This document shows, in pieces, positions 22,611 through 34,060 of a stretch of 55,680 nucleotides of DNA. The translations under genes were made by a program, and so were the position numbers. The stretch comes from Ceraceosorus guamensis (lineage: Eukaryota > Basidiomycota > Exobasidiomycetes > Ceraceosorales > Ceraceosoraceae), in the NCBI RefSeq assembly GCF_003144195.1, contig NW_020290092.1, positions 1-55,680 on the forward strand. The letters are read 5' to 3'. Below the pieces are notes generated by a model. That model did not search any database. It had not been told where the DNA came from and worked only from the letters and a program-made list of their open reading frames with translations. The stretch's first letter is position 1; each line of letters starts with the position of its first letter.

Positions 22611-23473
22611 AGCATACATGAAGAGCTCTCCACACGCCTCGAATCCCCAAAGAGGCGAGCGCGCGGCGCAACGCAGCGCCATGTAGAGTCGCTCGCTCGC
22701 TCACTCGCGGCCAGGCGTGTCCATCCTGCAGAAATCGACTGCAGCCTTAGCCCTGCTCCAGTGCACACCGCATTCGCAAGCGCGAGCAATTAAGCGCAAG
22801 CACAGCGCCTCTCTCTCACCTCGATCACAGAAACGCCTCAGAAACGCCATCGTCTGGGCGCCAAATGTTGGAAGAACTCGCATCACGAATTCGTCAAGGC
22901 CCGAGCAACTCGACAAAAAGTGGCCCGGGGGGGGCGATGCTTGGCTTCTGTTCCATGTGCACAAGCTGACGCACGCAGGTTGCACGAGCCCCCTGGCTCA
23001 CTTGTTGGCGTCCTGCCCGCGCTTGCTCGACAAGAAGGCATAGGCAGTCTTGAGTGTGGCATGCAGACCGCCGACCTTGCAGCGCAGCGCAGCGAGAGCG
23101 CTACCCCGCGCAACTCCTCCATGCACGAGTCGTGTGCTCGTCAGCCGGATCAAGATGGGGTCAATCACTTCCAGACAATATCTCCACGCGCACGCACATC
23201 CACCCACATTCACGCTCAAATTTCTTTTGGTTTCATTTTTTTTTTGGGGGGGAGGACATGGAACAATGACTGGCGAGAGGAACAGCACATTGCTTGGATC
23301 GGAGAGCGCGAAACGAGTCGAGGGAAAAGAATCGATGAGACGAGGCGGGGCGAGGCGGGGCGAGGCGAGCCTCTGCAATACATGCTCAAGCATTCAAGTC
23401 AGACGAATGCCATGACAAGAATGATGCTTTCGATGCGCTGAGCAATGTGCATGCGATAAAGCCCTCCGCTCAA
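22611..23473. other. Spacer between two convergent genes
   Basis: The 863-base stretch contains a T-rich then G-rich block near 23236 and a GAGGCGGGGC direct repeat at about 23340 to 23368. No gene is supported. Confidence 0.55.
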
Positions 23474-23905
23474 TCAGCCATCATGGACGATGGACTGAGC
23501 ATCGAACCACAGTGCGTACACCGATTCCTCTACCGGTCGAGTCTTGTCCATCGCGCGGCTCTTGGGATAGTTGAGCAGACTGCTCCTCGAAGAGCTCGCG
23601 AGCATCTGGCCGCTCGGGTAGACTTGCAGCAGATCCTTCCGTGGCGAGGTTGGTGCGACGCTGCGTGCCGCGTCGAGCGCAGAGACGCTCGCATCGACCG
23701 TTGCAGAAGCGTTCGAAGAGGATGCGCCGGCTCGGAGCGGTACAGCGGGCACACTTCCAGTCTCGAGCTTCTGCAATGCTGCCTCTTCCTCATCGGCAGC
23801 ACGCATCGACTCGAAGACGCGACGAGTTGCTTGGGAAGGCGTGCCAATGCTTCCCCTCGCGCCGCCCTGATCGGCGGCGTAGCGATTCGCGCGCATCTTC
23901 GCAAG
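23474..23905 (-). other. In-frame 143-codon extension downstream of the eRF1 stop
   Basis: The eRF1 frame continues after its TGA for 143 codons, beginning CTT GCG AAG ATG, to a stop at 23474. The predicted extension is hydrophilic, low in Cys, with an acidic helix (ESMRAADEEEAALQKLE), a Ser/Ala-rich middle and a less repetitive end (LLQVYPSGQMLASSSR, then SVYALWFDAQSIVHDG). The stop is UGA followed by C, the context most prone to read-through. Alternatives are a separate small gene starting at the ATG at 23896, an uncalled exon, or chance: another minus-strand frame and one plus-strand frame are also open here. Confidence 0.35.
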
Positions 23906-25917
23906 TCACTCGTCCGAATCCGTCATGAACTCATCCTCGTCATCTTCGAACACGGCCATATCCTCAAAGGCCACCTTGTAGCGGAGCAGACCTCCAACGC
24001 CTCCAAAACCCTTGCAGAACTGCAGACCCTCTTGAGATCGGTCCGTGACAAACTCCAAGTTGGTTCCGAATTGCGTGTAGTTTTCTGCGAGCCACTCCAG
24101 CACGCTGAAAAGGGTGCCGAGAAGAATGACCTTGGTCAGCGTGTGCACCCTTCTGCATACAGCGCATTGCCGTATTTTGATGTTCGGACACAGTTCCACT
24201 CACGGTTGAGGTTCCTCGGCCTGCTCCATCTCCTGACCAGTCATGCGGTCCTGGAACTTGGTCTTGTCCTCGGCCTGTTCCTTCGTCAGCATCAGAATGT
24301 GCTGAGCGCCCTCCGAGTCGCGCAAGGTGTACCTCATCGTGTCCAAGTTTTCCCAAAGGATGAGCTGCTCGACAGCGCCCAACTCGAGCGCCTTGAAGGT
24401 GTCCTCGATGCCGAAGCAGTACTTTCCAGTCTCTAGAGCAATCTCCTCAAAGTACTTGGTCAGCAGCTTCTTCTCGTGAATGAAGCGGACGGAGGCGAGG
24501 GACTCGGCCGAGAGCTCGATGGCCTGGTTGAAACCATTTTCGCCGCCGTACGAAACGTCGACGGTGCGGATGATCTTGGCTGCCAGTCTGGGGTCAAACA
24601 AGTCGGACTGCCCAAGCTCGTTTTTGAACTCGGCGCTACCAGCCAAGACCAATCCCGCACAGTTGCACTTGTTGTCCGTGATAAAGTGCTGCGTAGCAGC
24701 TTCTGCGACCTTTCGCACGTAATTGTGCCTCGCTTCGTCACGAAGACGCGAGAAACGCAGCGCGGACTGACCTCCACGTCTGTGCTTCTTGGGCAGATCC
24801 ACCGAAAACTTGTGAATGACGTTGCGGGTGTTGCCGCTGAGCGTTCCGAACAGACTTCCGTTTCCGTCCATGATGATGAAACCGTACTTGGCATCGCTCT
24901 CCAACAACTCGGAAAGCGCCTCGGTGTGGAATTTGTTGTCGCAGAGGTACAACGAGGTGTTGATAGCTATGCAGCGAGCGCGTTCGGGCACAAAGTGAGA
25001 TCTATGCTTCATCAACACTTGCTGGGATCGTTCAACTCACGCTTGAATGGCTCAAAGCTAAAGTTGACCTTCTTTTCTTTGCCTTCGTCAGTCAAGATGG
25101 TGCCGCAGTAGATGACAAGTCCATTTGGAGGCACTGCATGCGGCAAGACGAGACGGCAGCAGGTCCACAGTGTCAGCGAAAATGTCTGGCAGCGCGCACG
25201 TGCTCTGCAGCACCTCAGCTCACCCCTGTTGTACAGCTTCAACCTCTGCTGCGTAGAGGTGATGGCAGCCAGCACCGAGAGACGGTTCACACGACTCTTG
25301 ATGTTGCTTGCCGTTCCGTATTCTTGCGTCAGCATGTTTGAAAATTGACTGATTTGCGACTTGGGGGGAATGATCAGACTAATCATGCTCGTACCTGCTC
25401 CGCGAGCAGAGTCGAGTCTGAGTTGGGTCGCGAGGGAGGCGATCTGAGTCTGATAGGTGGCGCATACATGCTGTCGGTGCCAGTCAGTGCGACTCACGAC
25501 TTGACAAGCTTCTTGATCTTCCACACTGCAATCTGTTGCCGGAAAAGGGATTTGGCGATCACATTCAGCGTCGTTGAAGAGGACGTCCCGCATGCCATCG
25601 AGTCGACACCAAGCACATCGCGGCGAGCCAAAGCCAGCTTGGCTTGCAAGCTAGCCAACCAGGAGCCTTCGCGATGCCACCCACGCCGCGACGCTTGATG
25701 AGGTCCGAGACTCCCTCGCAAAGCCAGACCGGTCACCGGCAAAGCATTCGGTGCGCCGGGAGCGACGATGCCACCCTTTCGCCTACGCCAGCCTGCTCCT
25801 ATCACGCCAAACATGCCAGTCTTGTCTGCGTGTACGCACGTTCTGATCAGCCTCTGTAGCAGGTGCACCGGCGCCCGCAGCGCCGCTAAGCGCCGACATG
25901 TTAGCCACGCTGGACAT
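23906..25917 (-). CDS. SUP45: Translation termination factor eRF1
   Basis: eRF1 reads all three stop codons in the ribosomal A site and triggers peptide release with eRF3. Six exons (25917-25840, 25532-25498, 25417-25224, 25133-25041, 24966-24204, 24104-23906) give 453 residues, close to the human 437. The stop-codon-reading NIKS motif is at residues 76-79 and YLCDNKF (the YxCxxxF motif) at 140-146. The catalytic GGQ is at 198-200 within [13 protein letters not shown]. The C-terminal eRF3-binding domain ends in the usual acidic tail ([14 protein letters not shown]). A 26-residue Ala/Ser-rich N-terminus precedes the conserved [13 protein letters not shown]. Exon 2 is only 35 bases. The gene is divergent from SNU13. 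An open frame follows its stop codon and is listed separately. Confidence 0.95.
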
Positions 25918-26925
25918 CTTGCTCGAGTGTAGCGTGTTGATCGACTTGATGGTCCGTGTTCCTGGTGCGCTCGAGAGGGAGTGGTGTGCGTGCTGGTGCG
26001 CAACAAGCTTCGACTTGGACCTGAACTTCGAAAGGTGTTGATAGGGTGAGGTGAAAGGTTGTTCTGTTCGACACTTGACTGACGTCTGTCTGGGTGAGCG
26101 TCGAGACTGGGTGCGGGTGCGGGTGCGGGTGCGGGTGCGGGTGCGGGTGTGGATGGATGAGTGTCCAGAGGAGAAGGCTTTGGCAACTCGATCACACTGT
26201 GACTCTGACTCGCGACTGGGACTTGTGACTCACACTCAAACGCAGATACCGACCCGCCCGTGACTCGTGACTCGTGACTTCACCCTTCGTCTCTCTCATA
26301 TATCCTACCGCGGCCTCGACATTTTCTTCCTCTTCCTCCTCTCGATCGCGGCGTTGCATGCTGCTGGTGAAGCACGCTAGCTTGCTGCTGCTGGCTGCGC
26401 CGCCTGACACGCTCCGCGCACATGCGTCCATCAAATTTTGATCTCGCATGGCGCGGGCGAGGGCGTCCATGTACCGCACACGCAGACGCAGCAGCAGCAG
26501 CAGCAGCAGCAAAAGTCTGCGCAACAATCTCGATCACGTGACTGATCAGAATTTCAGCTTCTCGATCGCGATGATGCGCAACGCGCGCGCTTGCATTATT
26601 GCTGCTGCGAAAAAGTCTCTCTGCTTGTGAAGCTTGTCGTGGGACTACACGATGTATGCGCAGCACTTCACTCTTCACCATCACTTCAAGTCCTCTTTCC
26701 TCACTTCTGACTTCAGACAAGCATAGACGTGAGTATAGAGTCTCACGACCATCGACCGAGGTGCAGTCGCCCCCGCCCCGGAGTAGCAGCATGCAGGCTG
26801 ACACCAGCTCTCCAACACTCCCATCCTTCTCATCAGCTGTGATCCTTAGTCGTGAGGTCTCACCGTCTCCCTCCCGCCAGCGCTCCCTTCAAGTCTAGCT
26901 CCATCCTTTGCAACGCGCTGCAACA
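25918..26925. other. Divergent promoter of eRF1 and SNU13
   Basis: About 1 kb between two translation/splicing genes. It holds the GGGTGC array, a run of GTGACTC units at 26259 to 26280, an ATCACGTGACTGATC site near 26533, and a GCAGCA repeat near 26490 to 26510. No gene is supported. Confidence 0.6.
26108..26147. repeat. (GGGTGC)n microsatellite
   Basis: About six copies of the hexamer GGGTGC stand about 190 bases upstream of the eRF1 start codon. Confidence 0.9.
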
Positions 26926-27659
26926 ATGTCTTCCGAGCCCAACCCCAAGGCATTCCCGCTCGCCGATGCAGCTCTGACCAATCAGATTCTGGATTTGGTT
27001 CAACAAGCTTCTCACTACAAGCAGCTCAAAAAGGGAGCCAACGAAGCTACAAAGACGCTCAATCGAGGTATTTCGGAATTCGTAGTCATGACTGCGGATG
27101 TTGAACCGATCGAGATTGTTCTTCACCTGCCTCTGCTGTGTGAGGACAAGGTGAGTGGTCTCGCTGGTATCAGCGGCAGGGAATGTCAAGCTGCACACCC
27201 GACTCACGCGCTTGATCCCCTCCTTCTGCACATGAAGAACGTGCCTTACGTCTTTGTCCCATCCAAGACGGCGCTGGGAAGAGCTTGCGGTGTCTCTCGT
27301 CCAGTGGTGGCAGCTAGTGTCACCACCAACGAAGCCCGGGAACTTCAGAGTCAGATTCAGTCCGTCAAGAACGCCGTGAGTAGAAGCTCTGCTGTCTCTG
27401 GCTCAGACGAATGGGCGCGCTGCGTGCTAGAGCGGTGACATTGCGGTGCAAGGGGCTTCGAATGGGAAGTTCAAGGTGTTGATTTCGTCATAGAAGGCAC
27501 GCATACAAGATAGAAGGGCGCACCAGCCAGCGCGGCTCATCGCAGCGTCAGGCGTTGGCAAGGCTTCAGCGTCGAATTCGGTCTCCCCGCTAGCGCAAAA
27601 GCTTGTCGCTGACCGCGTTCCCCTTTCACGCGACGCAGATCGAGCGACTGCTGATCTGA
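26926..27659 (+). CDS. SNU13: Snu13 (15.5K/NHP2L1), U4 snRNA and C/D snoRNA protein
   Basis: Snu13 binds kink-turns in U4 snRNA and box C/D snoRNAs, nucleating the tri-snRNP and snoRNP. Three exons (26926 to 27150, 27238 to 27375, 27639 to 27659) give 127 residues, the family length. The L7Ae-type fold is evident: [35 protein letters not shown] and [16 protein letters not shown]. The last exon codes only IERLLI, the standard Snu13 terminus, which confirms the 263-base second intron. The first intron is 87 bases with no stop in frame, so retention would insert 29 residues. I looked in the long intron for box C and D motifs of an intronic snoRNA and found no convincing pair. Confidence 0.95.
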
Positions 27660-28074
27660 GCTCGACTTTGTACCATCACAAGTCGATATGACGACAACAC
27701 GGCGCTTGTGCAGTCGTAGTATGATTGCAATAAACGCATGCGACTAGAGCGGCTGAATGGACTGAAGGTTCGAAATATCAAGCTACGTAGGGTTGAACAT
27801 CTGGTCGGGCCTTGTACGAGCAAGCAGGCAGTACTGATGTCCCTCGCGGCACGCAAGGCAATGGGCTCTTGACTGATGTCAGTGTCCTTCAGGACGTGCG
27901 CTTCTGATTTCCCCAAAGCTGTGCGCTTCTCAAAATCGCGAGTCTTCTGCCATTTGTGGCGAGAGACTGATCTCAATCTCCTGGGCTGGGCACACGTCTC
28001 ATGCACGTGCATAAGTACAGGATCGTGACTGTCGATTCGAATTCTATGCTACATCTCGAGAGGGTCGGTGTAGG
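27660..28074. other. Convergent spacer
   Basis: The 415 bases between the 3' ends of SNU13 and the Rrn11-like gene show nothing beyond probable 3' untranslated sequence. Confidence 0.55.
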
Positions 28075-30045
28075 CTACCTCGAGTCACTGTCAGAGGCAG
28101 AACTATCGCTGTCCGACGAAGCTCTGGACGCGTCCGAGGCGGATCCGCTGGACGATGAAGAAGCTTGCGAGGGAGCAGAAACATTGGTCCTGCTGGAGGA
28201 GGAGGAGGAGGAGGAAGATGAATTGCTAGACGTTTCTCGCCTTTCTCTGTACTCCAGATCCTCCTCGATGAGTTCGCGCTTCAGACGTCTTTGCGACTCG
28301 GCCGCGCTAGCTGAACGGCTCCTGCGCGGCAACCAAGTGCGTATCTGGGCAAGAGGCGGCACGCGCGCGAAAGATTGGGTCAGCATGAAACACGATGTTG
28401 GCGCAGTGCAGTCCCGTCGACGACGCATGGCGCCACGATGAACGCACCAGGTCCAAATATGCGCGAGCCATCTCGACGGCCCACTGATCCCTCGCAGCAT
28501 TCGTATTGATATCTATCGCATCTTCCACGTTGCCCTCTCCTCCTTCACCCTGCTCCTCCTCTTCCTCCTCCTCCTCCTCTCCACTGTCATCCGTCTCTGC
28601 AATCCCTCGTTTCCTCTTCTTCAGCCCGCTTCGCATTCTCCTCTTTGCCTTTTTCGTCTTGAGCTTTTGAGAAGTCTGCAGTCTTTGTCTTTCCATGTTG
28701 ATCAAGGTCGACTGCGTCGCTCCAGCATTGATGCATCCTTCAAAGTGGTGCGAAGCGACGCGGAGGAGATCCGCATCCCGCTCCGGATCAAAAGGAGGTA
28801 TGTGGACTTCGGGGGCGCGCATGTTCGACGATTCATCCTTGGGAACGTCTTCAGTAGGAAGCTCGAGAGCACCGAGCTGCAAGATCAACAAACCAGCGTA
28901 CAAGTGCAGCATGGGCTCGGACCGAAAGGGCCAGGATGTGATGACTCTTTGGGGGACCGCATTTGGACGTTGCTGTCAGACCAGGCTCGATGTACATGAG
29001 ATCGAGACGTGGACGATGCGCACGCCACTCACATTGAGATCTCTTCCAAGGCTTCTCGGCCTTGTCCCATTGCGATGAGATTCGGCACAAGCTCGACGAG
29101 CAAGTTTGCGCGCTGGATCGCGTGCATCACGCGGACGTCAGCCAAGTCGTCGACACACAATACGTGCAGATGAGGAAAGAAACTTACGTGAAAGGCGCGC
29201 TTGCTAGAAAGAGCTCTGATGTAGTTGAGCTTTGCCCGGGTCGCGTGCAGCGAAGGCTGGGACAGATCGCTCACACTTCTCCGGTCTGAAGCTTTGTCCA
29301 CACATCCCATGCCTGCTATCTCCAACCCCATCCTGTAAAGCTCAATCGGTCTCCACTCGTGGCATCTCATCAGGATCCTGAGCGCTCGAGCAGCCCGCAA
29401 AGGATCTCTCTTGGCGATCATCAGATGCACCAGATCGTGCAATTTCTGAACCTGCAATGATCTTTCGGAGGGCTGGTTGAGCCTGAGACCCATCGGTGGG
29501 TCCACTCTGGCCGATTTGGATCTGCGCGACACGCTCGTAGAAGTGCGCGAGCCGATTTTGGCTTCGTGACGCGCGCCCTCTGGTCCGTCCAAATCTCGCC
29601 AAGATGACGCGCGAGGCGGCGTAGCGTTTGCTAGAGGAATGGCTATGGAGGAGGCTTGAAGCTTTCGTTCCCTATTCAGAGCTCTTGTTCTCAGCTTCCA
29701 ACCAATCAGAGCAGGTCTGAGATGAGGCACGTGATGAAAGAATTGGCTCGCCTCCAACTCTCCATCCACCGCATTCGCAGCCGAATCCAATTGAAGCCTG
29801 CTGCTGCTGCTCTCTTCGTGCCCAACAGACTGGCGCGCTGCTGCTGTGGATGTTTTGCCTCTCTTGCGGGCAAGCCTGTCCGACTGGCGCGCAGACGCTT
29901 CGCGCCTCCTCGACTGTTTGCTGCCTTGATGCGAAGATCGGCTTTGACTGCGATCCCGGCTCCGAGTGCGACTTCGCTTCAACCGAGGTTGCTCTTCGTC
30001 TACGGCCATGCCAGCGGTCTCCCTCGCTGCACCCGCGCTCTCCAT
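28075..30045 (-). CDS. Probable RNA polymerase I core factor subunit, Rrn11-like
   Basis: Four exons (30045-29188, 29112-29033, 28946-28448, 28344-28075) give 568 residues. The N-terminus is Arg/Ser-rich and basic, like a nuclear localisation region. The middle has helical, TPR-like text: MIAKRDPLRAARALRILMR, then RPIELYRMGLEI, ANLLVELVPNLIAMGQGREALEEI and FRSEPMLHLYAGLLILQL. This order of helices and the PF-x-SEPMLHLYAGLL block resemble Rrn11, which with Rrn6 and Rrn7 forms the core factor recruiting polymerase I to rDNA. A basic patch and a long Glu run (about residues 425 to 440) follow; the end is a Ser/Asp run. Introns of 75, 86 and 103 bases use GTAAGT, GTGAGT and GTGCGT donors. The family call rests on recalled pattern, so it is moderate; another TPR-like nuclear protein is possible. 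Confidence 0.55.
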
Positions 30046-30557
30046 CTTGGATGCTAGTCCATGCGCTCGTCTCTTGCGCCTTTGGAGTAATCCTTATCTT
30101 TTTTTCGTGTTGATGATGGTCAGCATCAATTAAGATCCACGCCTGCATACTCACGGCTTCGTAGAATCTTTCCTTGCGTGCTCCATTTGAATAAGACACG
30201 TATAGCGTACCGCTGCACAAGGCCTGATTAATCCTACCCGTCCGCCCTCAGCGCGCCGCCGGCATGCTGTATATATAGAGATCTGTCACGACGGGTGCGT
30301 TATTCATGCGCGCGCGCGTGCGTTGATTGACCGCCGCGGCCCATGCAGACCGCGGCGCGGGCTGGAAAGGGCGGCATGGCTTGTGCGCAAGAGGACCGTG
30401 CGCTCCATGGCCGACTTGCAACCTAGCTAGCATCTATACATAGCTGAGGCCCGATCTCTCTCGCAGTCCTTCCCTTCCACCACCCCGCACCCGCAATCAC
30501 CGACGATACACCTCGAGACGTTGGAGTGGGACTACCCCCCCAATCATCATCGCAGCA
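30046..30557. other. Divergent promoter of the Rrn11-like gene and Pin1
   Basis: The 512-base stretch is compact and GC-rich with a TATATATA box at 30270. The text after the box is C-rich leader before the Pin1 start. Confidence 0.6.
30270..30277. promoter_or_regulatory. Candidate TATA box
   Basis: TATATATA lies 280 bases before the Pin1 start and 225 bases before the start of the opposite gene. The box is palindromic, so it could serve either. Confidence 0.4.
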
Positions 30558-31345
30558 ATGTCATCCACGTGGGAAGTGCGCTTCAGCAACTCGAAGCAGC
30601 TGCCTTACTTTCACGATCCCAGCACTGGCGCATCATCCTGGGAGCCTCCTTCGGAGCTATCGGACTCTCAGATCAGATCCTTGCCCGGTGCGGCGCAATA
30701 CTTGGGTGGAGGGGCGAGCGCTACTAATGGTAGCTCGGCAGGTGGACATGCTGGCCAAGTGAGGGCTAGCCATTTGCTCGTCAAGCATCGAGAAAGCAGA
30801 AGACCCAGCTCGTGGAAAGAGGTGAGTGTATGCGCGGCTGTTTGTAGCGCAAGTGGAGGGAACATTCGCTGCTCTGCTCACTTGATGCTCATCATATCGC
30901 CTTCTCTTCCACCCACGCAGTCGAACATCATCCGCAGCCCTGCTGAAGCGGAGGAGATCCTCAAGGGTCATTTGACCTCCCTTGGCGCCAACCCTACACC
31001 GGAGAAGTTTGCCGAGCTGGCCAAGGTTCACTCGTGAGTGGCGATCAGTTGTGCCGCGCTCGAAGCCGTCCGCTGCTTGAGCGACCTACTTTGCTGCCGA
31101 GCACGCACTAGTCGAGTCGCGCGCTCAATTCATTGTTTCCAGTCTGACCATCAAGGCTTCCCCATCGTCACTGCCTCCTGCGCAGGGATTGCTCGTCGGC
31201 CAGATCAGGTGGAGACCTCGGTTTCTTTGGCAAGGGACAAATGCAGAAAGCGTTTGAGGACAATACGTACGCTCTGCAGGTCGGCCAGCTCAGCGACATT
31301 GTCTCTACCGACAGCGGCAAGCATCTCATCCTGCGTACCGCATGA
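30558..31345 (+). CDS. ESS1: Peptidyl-prolyl isomerase Pin1/Ess1
   Basis: Pin1/Ess1 isomerises phospho-Ser/Thr-Pro bonds, notably in the RNA polymerase II C-terminal repeat. Three exons (30558 to 30821, 30921 to 31033, 31186 to 31345) give 178 residues. The WW domain occupies about residues 4-38 ([25 protein letters not shown]), followed by a Gly/Ala/Ser linker. The parvulin domain starts at [19 protein letters not shown] with the phosphate-binding basic loop, continues in [19 protein letters not shown] with the active-site Cys128, and ends in [17 protein letters not shown] and [14 protein letters not shown]. All features of an active enzyme are present. Intron 1 is 99 bases and stop-free in frame. 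The gene converges on the rhodanese-methyltransferase gene with 114 bases between. Confidence 0.95.
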
Positions 31346-31459
31346 GCGAGACATGACGAAGCGAAGCAGCTCACCATTGTAGACGCGTAGGCGCCGTACG
31401 GCCAAGTAGCGGGCGCGCGCAAATCAAAATACAGATCGACGTAGTCACACGGTTGATTG

Positions 31460-32922
31460 TCATCTATTGCGTCTTATAATGACACTTCGAAGTGGTCTGC
31501 CATCTTCTGTTTCCTCTATGCGGTGCTCCACGAGCTCGAATGGAGGGCAACGCTTCGCTGCATTGTCCAAATTGTGCGCCATGGCGGAATCATTCGACCA
31601 CCGATTCCAGGCTCGTAAGATGAGCTGCAAATGATCTACCGAGAAACGAGCACTGGTTGGAGGAGATGTGTATGTACTCCAAAGAGATGGTTCGAAGCGG
31701 CCACAGCTAAAGATAGCGCGTCGGAGGCCATTTTTGCGCCACTCATCCTCCGCCCCTGGGCCTGATCGCAGGTGCTCGGAAATTACTGATTCGCTGTTCG
31801 TTTTCAGCCTCTGCTTCTCCTCGCTGCTCAACAGAGCGAAATGGGAGATGGCCAATACGCCTCTCACGTTGATCCATCCATGCAAACCGAGCAGAAAGTC
31901 GATGGGCGGCAGAAATCTTACGAGCAAGATGAGGTCGAACGTGCCCATGGGTGGCGTGCCCGCCATGTCCAACGCCTGCGGACTCGCTTGTTCGGATTCT
32001 TCCCTGCGGACTGCTCTGATCTTTTGCTCGGCGATGCGAGCCCATACAAGGGCGTCTACGCCGGTCGCTCCGGCAAATGACGACGATGCGTGGTCGATGA
32101 GGCTGGTGGGCCCGTCCAGGATGCCTCGCGCAGGCGCAAAGCCCGCATCTCTCAGCAGCATTTCCGCCCGCAAGAGCGCTTTTCGCAGCGAGTCTACGCC
32201 GACTATGCGCCAAATGACACCCTGAGCAACAACAGCGTCGGTGGAGAGAGGTGATCATCTGAGCCGTCGTTGGACGTCGATCGAGAGCAGACGAGATCAG
32301 CAAGAAGGACTCACCGGTGTGAGTACTCGAGATGCGTACTCGCACACCCATGCCACATCTCTTGCTCCTCCGCAGCCCAGGTCAAGAGCCCTAGCGACGG
32401 TAGCCTCGTCGCGATCCGATTCGCCTATCCTTACCGAGTCCCCGTCGGCAAAAGCCAGCATGGCCCGTTCGACTACAGGCGATGGCTGGAACATCAATGC
32501 AGGCATATCGTGGCGGTGTCGCGCGTCACGAGGAATCGTGTTGAAGGCTTCTCGATCGCCTTGAACATCTGCACTCGTCGAAGTCAACAGGCCCAAGTGC
32601 GCTGCGAGGCGCCAGAATTCGAGCGCGCCTTCTTGCTGCTCATCGTTTGCCGTGTCGTTTCGCAGACTCTCTATCAGATCGCGCAAGGCGCTTGCACTTC
32701 CGCACGACTTGTCGAACGGTGCGGCCGTTGCATCTGCGTGCGAGTCGGCATTCGCATTGCGCACGACCAGACGCTGGCTGGGCAACTCGCATTCTTCAGG
32801 TCCGACGATCCACCTCCAGCCATGCACATGCCACTTGTCAAACTTGTGCTGAATGATCCAATCACGTTTCTTTGCCACAATCAATCGAATAGGAGGCACT
32901 TGCACACGCTCGCTCGACGGTG

Positions 32923-32953
<31 letters not shown>

Positions 32954-33312
32954 GTGTCCATCCGCTCCGTTGGGACTTGCGCGGACGATGGGTGGAGGAG
33001 GCAGGGAGCTGAATCTATGCTCCAGCTCGGCAAGACCTCCTATGTGATTGGAACGCAGTATGTGAGCCGCGCAGAAAGCTTCGACGGGGCGCAAATCTAG
33101 GATGACTGGCCAGTCCTCTGCCCATCGTGCCATTCCCAGCTGCCGCATATCTTCCTCGCAGCCCGTGGAGCCGGATCGCTGATGGTGAGCTGTGCTGAAA
33201 GCACGCGCGCATGCACAGCCGATCCTCGCGCTCTTGAGCGAATCCTTCCGCCTGCCGACACCTCGTGCTGATCCTCGTACAGAATGTACAGAGGGCGTTG
33301 CTGTTCAGGCAA
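31460..33312 (-). CDS. Rhodanese-like domain plus SAM-dependent methyltransferase
   Basis: The core model has two exons, ending at 31460 and joined at 32315/32221 (GTGAGT donor, CTCAG acceptor). From the ATG at 33148 it gives 531 residues. A better N-terminus is a short first exon (33312 to 33262, MPEQQRPLYILYEDQHE) spliced to 33178, giving 558 residues, but its GTGTCG donor is weak. Near the start, WPVILDLRPVEAFCAAHI and SNHIGG form the first half of a rhodanese domain; I see no catalytic Cys loop, so this part is probably inactive. A poly-Ala run of about ten follows. The second half has the SAM-binding motif ALDLGCGGARDVAWV and the post-motif block FDLILLVRFLPP of class I methyltransferases. 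Substrate is unknown. Fungal rhodanese-methyltransferase fusions are known to me only as uncharacterised proteins. Confidence 0.75.
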
Positions 33313-34060
33313 TCAAGCAATTGCACGAATGCTACAGCTGGAAAGCGCTTCCCTTCAATCTTGCGTGATCTCCATCTGCACCAAGCGTTGTCGTCTGTCC
33401 CTCGAAACTGCGCCCACCGAGTTCCGGGCCAAAGTTGTCTTGGAGCCTCTAGCGCTCAGTCTTGCAATTCACGGGTCATCTGCGGGGCCTCTCGATGTCT
33501 TGTGTATCGTCGTCGTTGTCGCATGGCACGTGTGCCAGTGTGCCATTACCAGCGCCCAGGTTACGATCGAGTCTCGAGGACATGCAGTCACGAGTCTCGA
33601 GTCACGAGTACATCAACGTGCCGAGGGAATCTGCCATTCAAGATTTTGAATCATGAATCTTGAATTTCAAATATTTTGAGTGTCAAATCTATTCAAAATG
33701 ATTATGATTCGTGATTATGCTTTTGACCCAGAACTCTTGACTCTGACTCTTTTCAATTTGTGATTCTTGATACAAGCCGAAACAATACGGTCACGTGACT
33801 GCGCAGCGCCCAGCTTGAGCGGGGCGAAAGAGGAACGGGGAAGCAGCGCAGGGTTCCCACACCTGCGCCACACACAATCACGAATCACGAATCGTGCGTG
33901 CGCTCTCGCGACTATTGAGACAGCGACCACCATCCCGCATTCACGATTGAAGACGAGCCGTCGCGCTGCCGCGTACACCTCATTCCGCGCCCTACGCCTC
34001 GAGGGCCATCGCGCTATCATCGTCTGGGCCGGCTTTGGCTCAAGCCACTTCGTCCTGATC
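33313..34060. other. Divergent promoter rich in TCACGA-type motifs
   Basis: The 748-base stretch has a dense set of related short motifs: TCACGAGTCTCGAGTCACGAG near 33590, several TTGAATCATGAATCTTGA-like units around 33645 to 33780, a GGTCACGTGAC palindrome near 33790, and AATCACG repeated at 33877 to 33896. It drives the methyltransferase to the left and the SCOC-like gene to the right. No gene is seen. Confidence 0.6.

Noticed and set aside
23447-24436. 329-codon plus-strand frame opposite eRF1
   Set aside because: It overlaps exons and an intron of eRF1 on the other strand and has no domain; best read as antisense shadow.
27376-27638. Intronic snoRNA in the long SNU13 intron
   Set aside because: No RTGATGA box C with a matching CTGA box D and terminal stem was found; the intron is simply long.
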